From positions 1 through 48,151 of the forward strand of contig DASZER010000045.1 of the NCBI GenBank assembly GCA_035940575.1: a stretch of 48,151 nucleotides of DNA, in the 5' to 3' direction. Positions 6,566 to 15,016 of the stretch are shown here, in pieces; position 1 is the stretch's first letter; each line of letters opens with the position of its first letter. Position numbers and translations under genes: made by a program. The DNA comes from BP-191 sp035940575. GTDB lineage: Bacteria; Actinomycetota; Actinomycetes; BP-191. The notes under the pieces were generated by a model. That model searched no databases. It worked only from the letters and a program-made list of their open reading frames with translations, and was not told the DNA's origin.

Positions 6566-8866
6566 CTAGCCCGCCTCCGCGGGCTTCGCGAGGAGCGCCG
6601 CGGCCGGCAGGGTGAACGTGAACGTCGACCCGACGCCCACGGTGCTGTCGACCCAGATGCGCCCGCCCATCGCCTCGACGAGCCGGCGCGCGATGTGCAG
6701 GCCGAGGCCGGTCCCCTGCGCCTCGCGGGTCATGTGGTGGCCGAGCCTGTGGAACCGCTCGAACACCGCCTCCCGCTGGTCCTCGGGGATGCCGAAGCCC
6801 CTGTCGGACACGCTCACGACGACCTTGTCGCCGTCGCGCGCCACGCGCACCTCGATCGGCGAGCCGGCGGGCGAGTACTTGTCGGCGTTGGAGACGAGGT
6901 TGTTGATGACCTGCTCCACGCGGCCCGCGTCGGCCATCGCGGTGCCGGCGAGGCCCGCGCGCAGGTGCCTGACCGGGCGGTCGGGCACCTGGCGGCCGAA
7001 CTCCTCCAGCGCCTTCTCGATGACCTCGTCGATGCCGACCGGAACGGTCGTCACGACGAACTGGCCACGGTCCATCGCCGAGACCGACAGCACGTCCTCG
7101 ATGAGCCGCTGGAGCCTGCCGGTCTGGTGCATGAGGCGTTCGTGGATCTCCCGCCTGTCCTCTTCCGTCGGCTGGAACTCCGGCCGCAGCAGCGTGGACA
7201 CCCAGCCGCGCAGCGACGTCAGGGGGGTGCGCAGCTCGTGGGAGACGGTGGCGAGGAACTCCTCCTTCGCCTGCGCCGCCTCGCGCATCGCGGTGACGTC
7301 GCGGACGACGATGACGACGGTCTCGATGTCGCCCGCGGACGAGCGGACGGCGGCGAGCGACAGGTGCAGCCAGCGCACGGTGCCCGCGCCCGCGCCGCCG
7401 ATGGACACCGACGCCTCGGCGTGCGAGGAGTGGCCGAGCTGCGTCCAGAGCCAGTCGGTGGACACCGGCGTGCCGTCGGCGTCGGCGCCGGCGTGGCCGA
7501 ACGTCAGCGGGCAGCCGAGCACGTCCTCGGCGGACAGGCCCGAGATGCGGGTCATGGCCGGGTTCCACGACGTGACGCGGCCGCGCGCGTCGACGGAGAG
7601 GATGCCGTCGGAGGTGTTGTCGACGACGCGGGAGAGCTTGGCCCGCTCCTCGCGCATCTCCTCGTAGAGGCGCGCGTTCTCGACCGAGGTCGCGACCTGG
7701 TTGGCGAACGTCCGCATGACCTGGAGCTCGCGGGTGGGCATCGGGATGACGCCGCCGAAGCCGATGCGCAGGGTGCCGACGCAGTGGTCGGCCGTCGCGA
7801 TCGGGACGACGACGCACTGCTCGAGCCCGAGGGACGCGAGCTCGCGGCGCTGCGCGGCGGGGGCGCGGCGGCGTACGAGCTGGTACGGCTCGCGCTCGGA
7901 GTGCGCGCGCGGCCAGAACGTCGCCGCGTCCTCGAGCGTGCGCCCCTCCAGCACGCGGGTGTCGCCGCCCTCGCGGCGCCACGTCGTGATCTTCCCCGAC
8001 GTCTCGTCGTCGACGAGCATGAGCTCGACGAAGTCCGCCTTGAACAGCTCGGCGGTCCGGTCGAGGACGATCTGCGCGATCTCCGCGCGGCGCAGCCGCG
8101 AGACGTCGCGCGACGTCGCCTGGAGCACCTGCCACGTGTCGCGGTCCTCGCCGACGCGCAGGTAGCCGCGGTAGGCGGTGTAGAGCAGCAGCAGGAAGAA
8201 CGGCAGCACGATCAGCGCGCCGCTGGACTGGGTGGCGACGGTCGCGACGCCGATGCCGCCGATGGTGTTGCCGAGCCACACCATGGTCTGCAGCAGCGCG
8301 CCCTTGCGGAGCACCTCGCCGACCTTGAGGTCCTGCGAGAACGCCACCGCGAAGCCGACCGCCGTGCTGCTCCACACGGCGAACACGAGCGTGCCGACGC
8401 CGAGCGCGGCCCACGTCGCGGGCGAGGAGATCTGCTCGTGGATGTCGCCGCGCGTGAGCGCCTGCGCCGTCATCGAGGCGAGGGCGGTGCCGATCGCGGT
8501 CGCGGTGGTGTTGAAGACGAGCTTCGTGAGCGGGCGGCGCAGCATGGCTTGGGCGGCCGCCGCGGCGAACGACGCCACGACCACGACCCAGCCCGACGGC
8601 AGCATCACGATGCCGAAGACGACCGGCAGCTCGGCCCAGGTGAACGAGTACCTGCTGTGGCCGAACCTGATGTTCATCAGCGCGGCCTCGCCGATGAGGA
8701 AGAACGCGCCGGCCAGGAGCAGGCTGCCGAGGTCGGGCCGGTCGGCGATCGCGCTCGGCACCGCGTGGGCGAACGCCAGCGTGCCGCCGACGGCGACCAG
8801 CGCTACGAGGCGACGAAGCCGGGCCGGCATGGCCGGCCCGGCAGCGTCGTTGCCGCGAGGCGTCAT
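6566..8866 (-). CDS. Membrane sensor histidine kinase with GAF and PAS domains
   Basis: A 766-residue kinase. Residues about 18-240 hold six to seven hydrophobic segments. A GAF domain (about 250-400, ending VMRTFANQVATSVENARLYEEM) and a PAS domain (about 410-525, VVDNTSDGILSVDARGRVTSWN) follow. The dimerisation/phosphoacceptor helix carries SHELRTPL with His543, and the ATPase domain has NNLVSNADKYS, DRGFGIP, FERFHR and GTGLGLHIARR. It starts 3 bp after the stop of the subtilase gene upstream, so the two are probably co-transcribed. No response regulator is nearby. It is convergent with the BsuPI-like gene, with only 4 bp between stops and a 12-bp palindrome (6554-6565) at the junction. Confidence 0.92.
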   Translation of the reverse strand: MTPRGNDAAGPAMPARLRRLVALVAVGGTLAFAHAVPSAIADRPDLGSLLLAGAFFLIGEAALMNIRFGHSRYSFTWAELPVVFGIVMLPSGWVVVVASFAAAAAQAMLRRPLTKLVFNTTATAIGTALASMTAQALTRGDIHEQISSPATWAALGVGTLVFAVWSSTAVGFAVAFSQDLKVGEVLRKGALLQTMVWLGNTIGGIGVATVATQSSGALIVLPFFLLLLYTAYRGYLRVGEDRDTWQVLQATSRDVSRLRRAEIAQIVLDRTAELFKADFVELMLVDDETSGKITTWRREGGDTRVLEGRTLEDAATFWPRAHSEREPYQLVRRRAPAAQRRELASLGLEQCVVVPIATADHCVGTLRIGFGGVIPMPTRELQVMRTFANQVATSVENARLYEEMREERAKLSRVVDNTSDGILSVDARGRVTSWNPAMTRISGLSAEDVLGCPLTFGHAGADADGTPVSTDWLWTQLGHSSHAEASVSIGGAGAGTVRWLHLSLAAVRSSAGDIETVVIVVRDVTAMREAAQAKEEFLATVSHELRTPLTSLRGWVSTLLRPEFQPTEEDRREIHERLMHQTGRLQRLIEDVLSVSAMDRGQFVVTTVPVGIDEVIEKALEEFGRQVPDRPVRHLRAGLAGTAMADAGRVEQVINNLVSNADKYSPAGSPIEVRVARDGDKVVVSVSDRGFGIPEDQREAVFERFHRLGHHMTREAQGTGLGLHIARRLVEAMGGRIWVDSTVGVGSTFTFTLPAAALLAKPAEAG

Positions 8867-8869
8867 CGG

Positions 8870-10765
8870 CTAGTCGTGGCCGAGCGCCCGCGCGAGCTGT
8901 CCCGGCTCGCTCTTCTCACCCGCGACGTAGTGGCCCGCCTTCGGTCGCGCTCCCCACCAGGCGTTGAGGAACAGGGTCCCGATCTCCACGTCACCGTACT
9001 CGGCGCTGGTCCAGCCCTCGCCGTTCCACTGGGTGCCGTTCCACTGGGTGCCGTTCCACTGCGTGCCGTTCCACTGCGTGCCGTTCCACTGCGTGCCGTT
9101 CCACTGCGTGCCGTTCCACTGCGTGCCGTTCCACTGCGTCCCGTTCCACTGCGTCCCGGTCCACTGGGCGTCGGTCCACGCCGCGGCGTTCCACTGCGTG
9201 CCGTTCCACTGCGTGCCGTTCCACTGCGTGCCGTTCCACTGGGTGCCGGTCCACGCGGAGCTGTTCCACTGGGTGCCGGTCCAGGCGGCGGCGTCCCAGC
9301 GGTTGCAGAAGACGTCGATCTCGCCCTGGATCATGCGGTACGTGCCGTCCTGCGCGCAGTCGGCGTAGACGTGCGTGCTGCCGCGGCTGCCCTCGATCGA
9401 GCCGAGGCCCGTGCTCTGGAACGTCTGCTGCTGCGCCGGGCCGGGGTCGGCGGCGATCGCGGCGCCGACGTTGACGCGGCCCTTGCCCTGCGTCGTGGCC
9501 GGCACGCCCGGCATCGGGTTGGCGGTGCCCTTGAGCGCGGCCTTGACCTGGTCGGGCGTCCAGTCCGGGTGCGCCTTGACGACGAGCGCGGCGAGGCCGG
9601 ACGTCACCGCGGCGGCCTCGGAGGTGCCGGAGCCCTTGATGTAGCTCGGGGGCACGAGCGCCTTCGGGTTCTGCTGCTCGACCGTGGAGCCGTACGAGCG
9701 CGTCGCGATCAGCGTGCGGCCGGGGGCGACGAGGTCGGGCTTGACGAGCCCCTGCGCCGTCGGGCCGCGCGAGGTCCACTGCGGCACCTGGTCGTTCGAC
9801 GTGTTGACGTCGCCCTTGTCGTCGTACGCGCCCACGGTGAGGATCACCGGGTCGTCACCGGGCTTGGAGATCGTGGAGGTGCCCGGGCCGGAGTTGCCCG
9901 CCGAGGCGACGACGACGATGCCCTGGCGCCAGAGCCGCTGGACCGCGTAGTTGATCGGGTCCACGGCCGGGTCGGCGGTGGAGCTGGTGCCCCAGGAGAG
10001 GTTCAGGACGCGGATGTTGAAGTTGTCCTTGTACGCCGACACCCAGTGCATCGCCTGGAGCATCGTCGACACGTCGGCGGCGCCGTTGCGGCCGGCGACC
10101 TTGACCGAGACGAGCGTCGACTTCGGCGCGACGCCGGCGTAGGCGCCGTTGGGGTTGGTGGCCGAGTCCGCGCCGCTGCCGCCGACGATGCCGGCCATCA
10201 CGGTGCCGTGGCCGTACGAGTCGGCGAGCGACCCCTCGCCCGAGAGGTCGGGGCCGTAGACGAGGCGGCCCTGGAAGTCCTTCATCGGCGAGATGCCGGT
10301 GTCGATGACGGCGATGCCCACGCCCTCGCCGAGGTTGCCCGCGCTCCACGCCGACCCCGCGCCTGAGGCCCTGGCGTACGACGAGGCGATGCTGTAGTCC
10401 TCGTAGACGTTGCTGGCGAACGTCACCGCGGAGTTCTCGGTCACGGCCCGCACGCCCGGGTGGGCGCGCAGCGACGCGACCGCGGAGGCGGGGACGCGCG
10501 CGGCGAAGCCGTTGACCAGACCCAGGCGCGCGTCGACGCTGCCGCCGAGGGCGCGGATGGCCTCGGCCACCGCGGCCTCCGAGCCGGCCCGCGCCTGCAC
10601 GATGACCTTCTGACCCGTTCCCGTCCCCGGACGCGCGGCCCACGTGCTGCCCTTCGCCAACGGCGTGGCAGCGGTGGCCGTCAGGCCAGGGGCCGTGACG
10701 CCGGCCGTCACCAGCGCGGCGGCGAGCCAGCGGAGGCGGCGGTTGGATCCAGCGGCCGGTCCCAT
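8870..10765 (-). CDS. Secreted S8 subtilisin-like protease with TQWNG-repeat C-terminal tail
   Basis: A 631-residue subtilase: signal peptide (1 to about 33), I9-type propeptide (about 52-115), then the catalytic domain with Asp155 (AVIDTGIS), His186 (SYGHGT), oxyanion Asn291 (SAGNSG) and Ser382 (GSGTSEAAA). After the domain (about 460) comes a short Cys-containing stretch, then an unusual tail of TGTQWNG/WNGTQ pentapeptides, including nine consecutive TQWNG copies, with Trp every five residues. A short unique end closes the protein. The ATG at 10765 has GGAAGGA about 6 nt upstream. Downstream, 3 bp after the stop, begins the histidine kinase. Trp-rich repeats after a protease domain may bind wall polymer or glycans, which is inference. 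The tail is too short and regular to be a catalytic domain. Confidence 0.93.
   Translation of the reverse strand: MGPAAGSNRRLRWLAAALVTAGVTAPGLTATAATPLAKGSTWAARPGTGTGQKVIVQARAGSEAAVAEAIRALGGSVDARLGLVNGFAARVPASAVASLRAHPGVRAVTENSAVTFASNVYEDYSIASSYARASGAGSAWSAGNLGEGVGIAVIDTGISPMKDFQGRLVYGPDLSGEGSLADSYGHGTVMAGIVGGSGADSATNPNGAYAGVAPKSTLVSVKVAGRNGAADVSTMLQAMHWVSAYKDNFNIRVLNLSWGTSSTADPAVDPINYAVQRLWRQGIVVVASAGNSGPGTSTISKPGDDPVILTVGAYDDKGDVNTSNDQVPQWTSRGPTAQGLVKPDLVAPGRTLIATRSYGSTVEQQNPKALVPPSYIKGSGTSEAAAVTSGLAALVVKAHPDWTPDQVKAALKGTANPMPGVPATTQGKGRVNVGAAIAADPGPAQQQTFQSTGLGSIEGSRGSTHVYADCAQDGTYRMIQGEIDVFCNRWDAAAWTGTQWNSSAWTGTQWNGTQWNGTQWNGTQWNAAAWTDAQWTGTQWNGTQWNGTQWNGTQWNGTQWNGTQWNGTQWNGTQWNGTQWNGEGWTSAEYGDVEIGTLFLNAWWGARPKAGHYVAGEKSEPGQLARALGHD
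9011..9296. repeat. 15-bp tandem repeat array encoding TQWNG pentapeptides
   Basis: Near-perfect 15-base units (plus strand GTTCCACTGCGTGCC) repeat in two blocks: about nine units around 9022-9158, then after a short variant insert about four more up to about 9250, with degenerate copies to 9296. Third-position changes (GGG/GCG, GTG/GTC) show some drift, but several neighbours are identical, which suggests recent slippage or unequal exchange. Confidence 0.9.
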
Positions 10766-10955
10766 GAGGGTCCTTCCGGTAACGCAGCGCTTGGCTGCTG
10801 TTGCTCTGAGTGAGCGTCCCTAGCCGCAAGGCAGAGCGCACTCGCTACCTGTGTCCGTACGGATACTCGTCGTGAGCACCCGCCGAGTCCCTAGCACGTT
10901 GTGATCAATTGCTGACAGGACGTTAGGTCGGGACCCCGTCACGGAAGCGGACGGA

Positions 10956-11684
10956 TCAGGACAGAAGGCGCGCCGCCTCGGGCTCCGCGCCCTCCCCGAC
11001 CGGGGCGGGGGCCGCGCCGCGCTCGGTGCGCCAGATGCGGAACGCGCCCGTCGAGGCGCACAGCCAGGCGGCACCGAGCGTGACGCCGCCCACGACGTCG
11101 GACAGGTAGTGCACGCCGAGCGCCAGCCGCGACAGAGCCACGAGCACGACGATCGCGACCGTCCCGGCCACGGCGGGGCGCGCGACGCCGCGCCGCCGCA
11201 GGGCGGGGAGGAACGCCAGCAGGACCGCCCCGTAGACCACCGTGGACGACATCGAGTGGCCGCTCGGGAAGCTCTTGCCGAACGCGTGCGCGATCGGCTC
11301 GTCGAACACCGGCCGCGGCCTGTCCACCAGCACCTTCACGACCGTGTCGATCACGCCGCCGAGCACGCCGGTGACCGCGAGGTAGAGCGCGAGCCTGCGG
11401 CGGCCGTGGCGGAGGACGTAGACGATGGCGAGCCCGGCCACGACGTAGAGCGTCGGCGGGCTGCCGACCAGCGTCACGGCGCGCGCGGCGACGCGGACGG
11501 GGGCGTTGCGGGCTACGACGCCGTGGAAGCGCTCGGCGACGCCCTGGTCCACGGCGAGCAGCGGCCCGTTGCGGACCACCTGGTCCAGCAGGATCCCGAA
11601 CGGCACGGCCACCAGCAGCAGCGCGGCCGCGAACAGCGTCAGCCGCAGGCCGTACCGGCTCTCGGGGTCCAGGCGCGGGTGCAC
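10956..11684 (-). CDS. PAP2-family phosphatase, membrane
   Basis: A 242-residue integral membrane phosphatase of the PAP2 superfamily, which dephosphorylates lipid phosphates such as phosphatidate or polyprenyl pyrophosphates. Signature motifs in order are KVLVDRPRP (KxxxxxxRP), FPSGHSMSS (PSGH) and SRLALGVHYLSDVVGG (SRxxxxxHxxxD), so the catalytic His/Arg set is complete. About six hydrophobic segments fit the family. Translation starts at GTG 11684, one base after the TGA of the PAP2-DagK fusion gene, so the two are one operon and probably coupled. The C-terminal tail (APAPVGEGAEPEAARLLS) is polar and unconserved. Confidence 0.92.
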   Translation of the reverse strand: MHPRLDPESRYGLRLTLFAAALLLVAVPFGILLDQVVRNGPLLAVDQGVAERFHGVVARNAPVRVAARAVTLVGSPPTLYVVAGLAIVYVLRHGRRRLALYLAVTGVLGGVIDTVVKVLVDRPRPVFDEPIAHAFGKSFPSGHSMSSTVVYGAVLLAFLPALRRRGVARPAVAGTVAIVVLVALSRLALGVHYLSDVVGGVTLGAAWLCASTGAFRIWRTERGAAPAPVGEGAEPEAARLLS

Positions 11685-11685
11685 G

Positions 11686-13122
11686 TCACTCCGCGGGGAC
11701 GTAGACCCGCAGGGGCTTGACGCGCTTGGCGATCACGAACTCCGCGCTGCCGTCGAACGTCTCCCCGTCGCGCGCGAGCCGCAGCGGCGCCTCGCTGCGC
11801 ACCGTGACCCGCCTGGCGAAGCGCTGCTCGTAGACGCGGCTGCGCGCGAGCGTCCCCGTGAGGATCGCGAGCACGAGCCGCGTCGTGGCGAACGGCTTGT
11901 CCGCGTCCACGACCCGCACGTCCAGCAGCCCGTCGTCCACCTCGGGCCGGTACGCGGGCGCGAAGCCGCTCGGCTCGTAGCGGCAGTTGCCGACGAAGAT
12001 CGCCCAGATGCGGCGCGGCACGCCGTCGATCTCGACCTCGACCGGCTCGCGGGTGCGCAGCACCTTGACGAGCGCGACGACGAGCGCGGGCCACTTGCCG
12101 TAGCGGTCCTCGAGGCGCTCGCGCGCGTCGACCAGGTCGGCGTACGAGCCGAAGGAGGCGGTGTTGAGGAACGGCCGCCCGTCGATCTCCGCGACGTCGA
12201 GCTCGACCGCCGTGCCCTCCTCGACCGCGCGGCGCACGTCGTCCACGCCGGCGAGGCCGACGTCGCGCGCGAGGTGGTTGAGCGTGCCGCCGGGGACGAG
12301 CGCCAGCGGGAGGTCGTGGGCGTACGCCACCTCGGCGGCGGCGTTGACCGAGCCGTCGCCCCCGTGGACGCCGACCGCGCGGGCGTGCGGCGCGGCGGTC
12401 TCCAGCGTCTTGGGGAGCTGCTCGGGGTCGTCCAGCGCGACGACGTCGGCGCGGGGCAGCGCCTGGCGGATCTCGTCGGCGGCGTCGTCCGCGGCCGTCG
12501 ACTCGCCGCCGGCGGAGGCGTTGACCGCGATCGTCACGCCCTCCCCGCCGGGCGCGGGGTCGACGCTGACCGGGCTGAGGCGGCGGCGTACGGTCGCCGG
12601 GTCCACCGGCGCCGTCGGCCACCACCAGCGGGTGGCGTAGGCGAGGCCGGCGCCGAGCGCGAAGCCTCCGACGACGTCGCCGGGCCAGTGCACGCCGGTG
12701 TGCACGCGCGAGTAGCCGACCGCGGCGGCCGCCAGGCCGAGCGGCACCGCGAGGCCCGGCATCTCGCTCGCCGCGCCGACCGCGAACGCCGCCGCGCTCG
12801 CGCTGTGCCCGCTCGGGAACGACGTGCTGATCGGCCGCCGGTGCGGCAGGCGCGCCTGCTCGGTCAGCGTCAGGTAGTCGGGGCGGGGGCGGCGGTAGAC
12901 GCGCTTGCCGACCTGGTTGGCGACGGCGCTCGCGGCGGCGATCGACAAGGTGCCGCGCAGCGCGGCCCGCCTTCCGGGCCTGCCGCGCGTCGCGAGGACC
13001 GCCGCGATGCCGAACCAGAGCTTCGAGTGGTCGGCCGTCCGGGTCAGCCGCGCCATGCTCGTGTCGAGCCACAGCGGCGTGTCCGCCCGGTGCAGGCGCG
13101 CCCAGAGTCGTTCGTCGGCCAT
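11686..13122 (-). CDS. PAP2 phosphatase fused to diacylglycerol-kinase-like catalytic domain
   Basis: A 478-residue two-domain enzyme. The N-terminal half (about 1-195) is a PAP2 phosphatase with KRVYRRPRP, FPSGHSASA and SRVHTGVHWPGDVVGG. The C-terminal half (about 215-478) is a diacylglycerol/sphingosine kinase-type domain with VHGGDGSVNAAAEVA and PGGTLNHLARDVG, the nucleotide-binding signatures. Such fusions may channel lipid phosphate turnover, but the substrate is not evident. ATG 13122 is chosen as the start closest to conserved sequence. ATG 13137 and a TTG at 13170 are alternatives, and none has a good ribosome site. The gene is divergent from the PHP gene at 13195 and one base precedes the next PAP2 gene. 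Confidence 0.9.
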   Translation of the reverse strand: MADERLWARLHRADTPLWLDTSMARLTRTADHSKLWFGIAAVLATRGRPGRRAALRGTLSIAAASAVANQVGKRVYRRPRPDYLTLTEQARLPHRRPISTSFPSGHSASAAAFAVGAASEMPGLAVPLGLAAAAVGYSRVHTGVHWPGDVVGGFALGAGLAYATRWWWPTAPVDPATVRRRLSPVSVDPAPGGEGVTIAVNASAGGESTAADDAADEIRQALPRADVVALDDPEQLPKTLETAAPHARAVGVHGGDGSVNAAAEVAYAHDLPLALVPGGTLNHLARDVGLAGVDDVRRAVEEGTAVELDVAEIDGRPFLNTASFGSYADLVDARERLEDRYGKWPALVVALVKVLRTREPVEVEIDGVPRRIWAIFVGNCRYEPSGFAPAYRPEVDDGLLDVRVVDADKPFATTRLVLAILTGTLARSRVYEQRFARRVTVRSEAPLRLARDGETFDGSAEFVIAKRVKPLRVYVPAE

Positions 13123-13194
13123 GCGAAGGACACCCATGCCGTCGCGATGCCCGTTCGCGCCGCGCCGCAACCGCGCGCCGTAGGCTCACCCACG

Positions 13195-14205
13195 ATGGAC
13201 CCGGTGGAGGCGCTGAAGCGGATCGCGTACCTGCTCGAACGCAGCCGCGAGCCGACCTACCGCGTGCGCGCGTTCCGCCGCGCGGCCGAGACGATCGCGG
13301 CGGTGCCGCGCGAGGATCTGACGCAGCGCGCGCTGGAGGAACGCCTCACCGACCTGCCCGGCATCGGCGACGTCACCGCGCGCGTGGTGCTCGAGGCGCT
13401 GGCGGGCCGCCAGCCGGAGTACCTGACCAAGCTCGAGGGCATCGAGCTCGAGCCGCTGCCGGAGGGCACCGAGGAGATCCTCGCCGCGCTGCGCGGCGAC
13501 TGCCACGTGCACTCCGACTGGTCCGACGGCGGCAGCCCGATCCGCGAGATGGCGGTCGCGGCGCGCGCGCTCGGCCACGAGTACATGGTGCTCACCGACC
13601 ACTCCCCCCGCCTGACCATCGCCAAGGGCCTCTCCCCCGACCGCCTCCGCGAGCAGCTCGACGTCGTCGCCGCGCTCAACGCCGAGCTGGCGCCGTTCCG
13701 CATCCTCACCGGGATCGAGTGCGACATCCTCGAGGACGGCGCGCTCGACCAGGAGGACGAGCTGCTCGAACGCCTCGACGTCGTCGTCGCCAGCGTCCAC
13801 TCGAAGCTGCGGATGCCGCGCGCGGAGATGACGCGACGGATGGCGTACGCCGTCGCGAACCCGCACACGGACGTCCTCGGCCACTGCACCGGCCGGATCG
13901 TCGTCGGGCGCGGGCGGCCGGAGTCGGAGTTCGACGCGGAGCTGGTGTTCCAGGCGTGCGCGGAGTTCGGGACCGCGGTCGAGGTGAACAGCCGCCCCGA
14001 GCGGCTCGACCCGCCGAAGCGCCTGCTGTCGCTCGCGGTCGAGGCCGGGTGCCTGTTCAGCATCGACACCGACGCGCACGCGCCGGGACAGCTCGAGTGG
14101 CAGCACTACGGCGCCGAGCGCGCCGCCGCCTGCGGCGTCACGCCCGACCGCGTGATCAACTCGTGGTCCGCCGACGACCTCGTCGCGTGGACCCGCGGCC
14201 GCTAG
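13195..14205 (+). CDS. PHP-domain phosphoesterase with N-terminal helix-hairpin-helix region (polymerase-X-derived)
   Basis: A 336-residue protein matching the C-terminal half of bacterial family-X DNA polymerases without the polymerase domain. Residues 1 to about 90 contain a helix-hairpin-helix (LPGIGDVTARVVLEAL). The PHP domain follows, with metal-binding motifs DCHVHSDWSDGG, LTDHSPR, GIECDIL, ASVHSKL, LGHCTGR and SIDTDAHAP, all His/Asp/Glu/Cys positions filled. Such domains act as metal-dependent phosphatases or 3'-5' exonucleases, and a DNA-related role is inferred from the HhH. The ATG at 13195 begins the conserved region. The stop overlaps that of the convergent GNAT gene in a shared CTAG (14202-14205). 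Confidence 0.88.
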   Translation: MDPVEALKRIAYLLERSREPTYRVRAFRRAAETIAAVPREDLTQRALEERLTDLPGIGDVTARVVLEALAGRQPEYLTKLEGIELEPLPEGTEEILAALRGDCHVHSDWSDGGSPIREMAVAARALGHEYMVLTDHSPRLTIAKGLSPDRLREQLDVVAALNAELAPFRILTGIECDILEDGALDQEDELLERLDVVVASVHSKLRMPRAEMTRRMAYAVANPHTDVLGHCTGRIVVGRGRPESEFDAELVFQACAEFGTAVEVNSRPERLDPPKRLLSLAVEAGCLFSIDTDAHAPGQLEWQHYGAERAAACGVTPDRVINSWSADDLVAWTRGR

Positions 14206-14609
14206 AAGGTCTCCCAGACGAGCGACACCTCGTCGTCGCCGGCGTCGCTCGTCGCGCCGGTGGAGCTGTAGAGCGCCATGGCCGCGGCGTTGGAGCGGTT
14301 CGTCAGCACGAACATCTCGCTCGCCCCGACCCTCCGGCACTCCTCCAGCAGCGCGCGTACGAGCGCGCCACCGTGGCCGCGGCGCCGGGCGGCCTCGTCG
14401 ACGCCGATGTCGTAGAGGAACACCTGCGGGCGTACGTCGTCGGGCCGCGTGAGCAGCACCGCGCGGGCGTAGCCGACGGCTACGTCGCCCTCGTACGCGG
14501 CGTACGCCACGTTGCGTACGTCGGCGAGGAACGCCTCTGCCGCCTCCGGCACCGACCCTGGGAACGCCGCGAGCAGGTCGGCGGCCGCGGCGACCCGCCG
14601 TACGGTCAC
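14202..14609 (-). CDS. GNAT-family N-acetyltransferase
   Basis: A 135-residue single-domain acetyltransferase using acetyl-CoA. Visible family features are the FLYDIGVDEAARRRGHGGALVRALLEECR segment, containing the R/Q-x-x-G-x-G/A acetyl-CoA loop (RRGHGG), and the following MFVLTNRSNAAAMALYSSTGA beta-bulge and helix. The substrate is unknown. Its GTG start overlaps the stop of the CoA-binding gene by four bases (GTGA, 14606-14609), placing it last in a coupled three-gene operon. It is slightly short for the family but not truncated. Confidence 0.87.
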   Translation of the reverse strand: MTVRRVAAAADLLAAFPGSVPEAAEAFLADVRNVAYAAYEGDVAVGYARAVLLTRPDDVRPQVFLYDIGVDEAARRRGHGGALVRALLEECRRVGASEMFVLTNRSNAAAMALYSSTGATSDAGDDEVSLVWETF

Positions 14610-15016
14610 CGCTGCTCGTCGCCGCGCAGGTCGTTCGCCGCCGCGACGACGCCCATGCACAGGTCCTCGACGTAGGTGATCCCGGCGTCCTCGGCGACGG
14701 CCCGCGCGGCCTCGGAGGCGATCCCCTTCTGGAGCCAGACGGCCTTGATGCCGCGCGCGACGACGTCGCGCACGATCTCCTCCGCCTCCTCCGACGGCCG
14801 GAACACCTCGACCACGTCGACGCCGTCGGGCAGGTCGGCGACCGACTTCACGGACTCGACGCCCAGGACGACGGCGTCGTTCGGGTTGACGGGCAGGATC
14901 GTCCACCCGCGCTCGCGCAGCGCCACGGGGACGCGGTGCGCGGCCTTCTCCGGGTGGTCCGAGGCGCCTACGACGGCGATCGTACGGGCGTTGCGCAGGG
15001 TCTCCACGGGCGTCAC
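14606..15016 (-). CDS. CoA-binding (YccU-type) protein
   Basis: A 136-residue Rossmann-fold protein of the YccU/CoA_binding family. It shows the nucleotide-binding ARTIAVVGASDHPEKAAHRV at the N-terminus, ILPVNP, the PDGVDVVEVFRPSEEAEEIV segment and a closing AVWLQKGIASEAARAVAEDAGITYVEDLCMGV. The last Cys-containing motif is conserved in this family. It probably binds CoA or a CoA thioester, and no catalytic role is established. Both ends overlap neighbours by four bases (GTGA), so translation is coupled with the YaaA-like gene upstream and the GNAT gene downstream. A CoA-binding protein next to an acetyl-CoA-using enzyme fits a common acyl-CoA theme (inference). Confidence 0.9.
   Translation of the reverse strand: MTPVETLRNARTIAVVGASDHPEKAAHRVPVALRERGWTILPVNPNDAVVLGVESVKSVADLPDGVDVVEVFRPSEEAEEIVRDVVARGIKAVWLQKGIASEAARAVAEDAGITYVEDLCMGVVAAANDLRGDEQR

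Noticed and set aside
9011..9296. Tandem short repeats as a CRISPR array
   Set aside because: Units are contiguous 15-mers with no spacers, lie in frame inside a protease gene and encode a pentapeptide. No cas gene is near.
10766..10955. Riboswitch upstream of the subtilase
   Set aside because: The spacer contains some short dyads but no conserved riboswitch core that I can recognise by eye. A covariance-model scan would be needed to call one.
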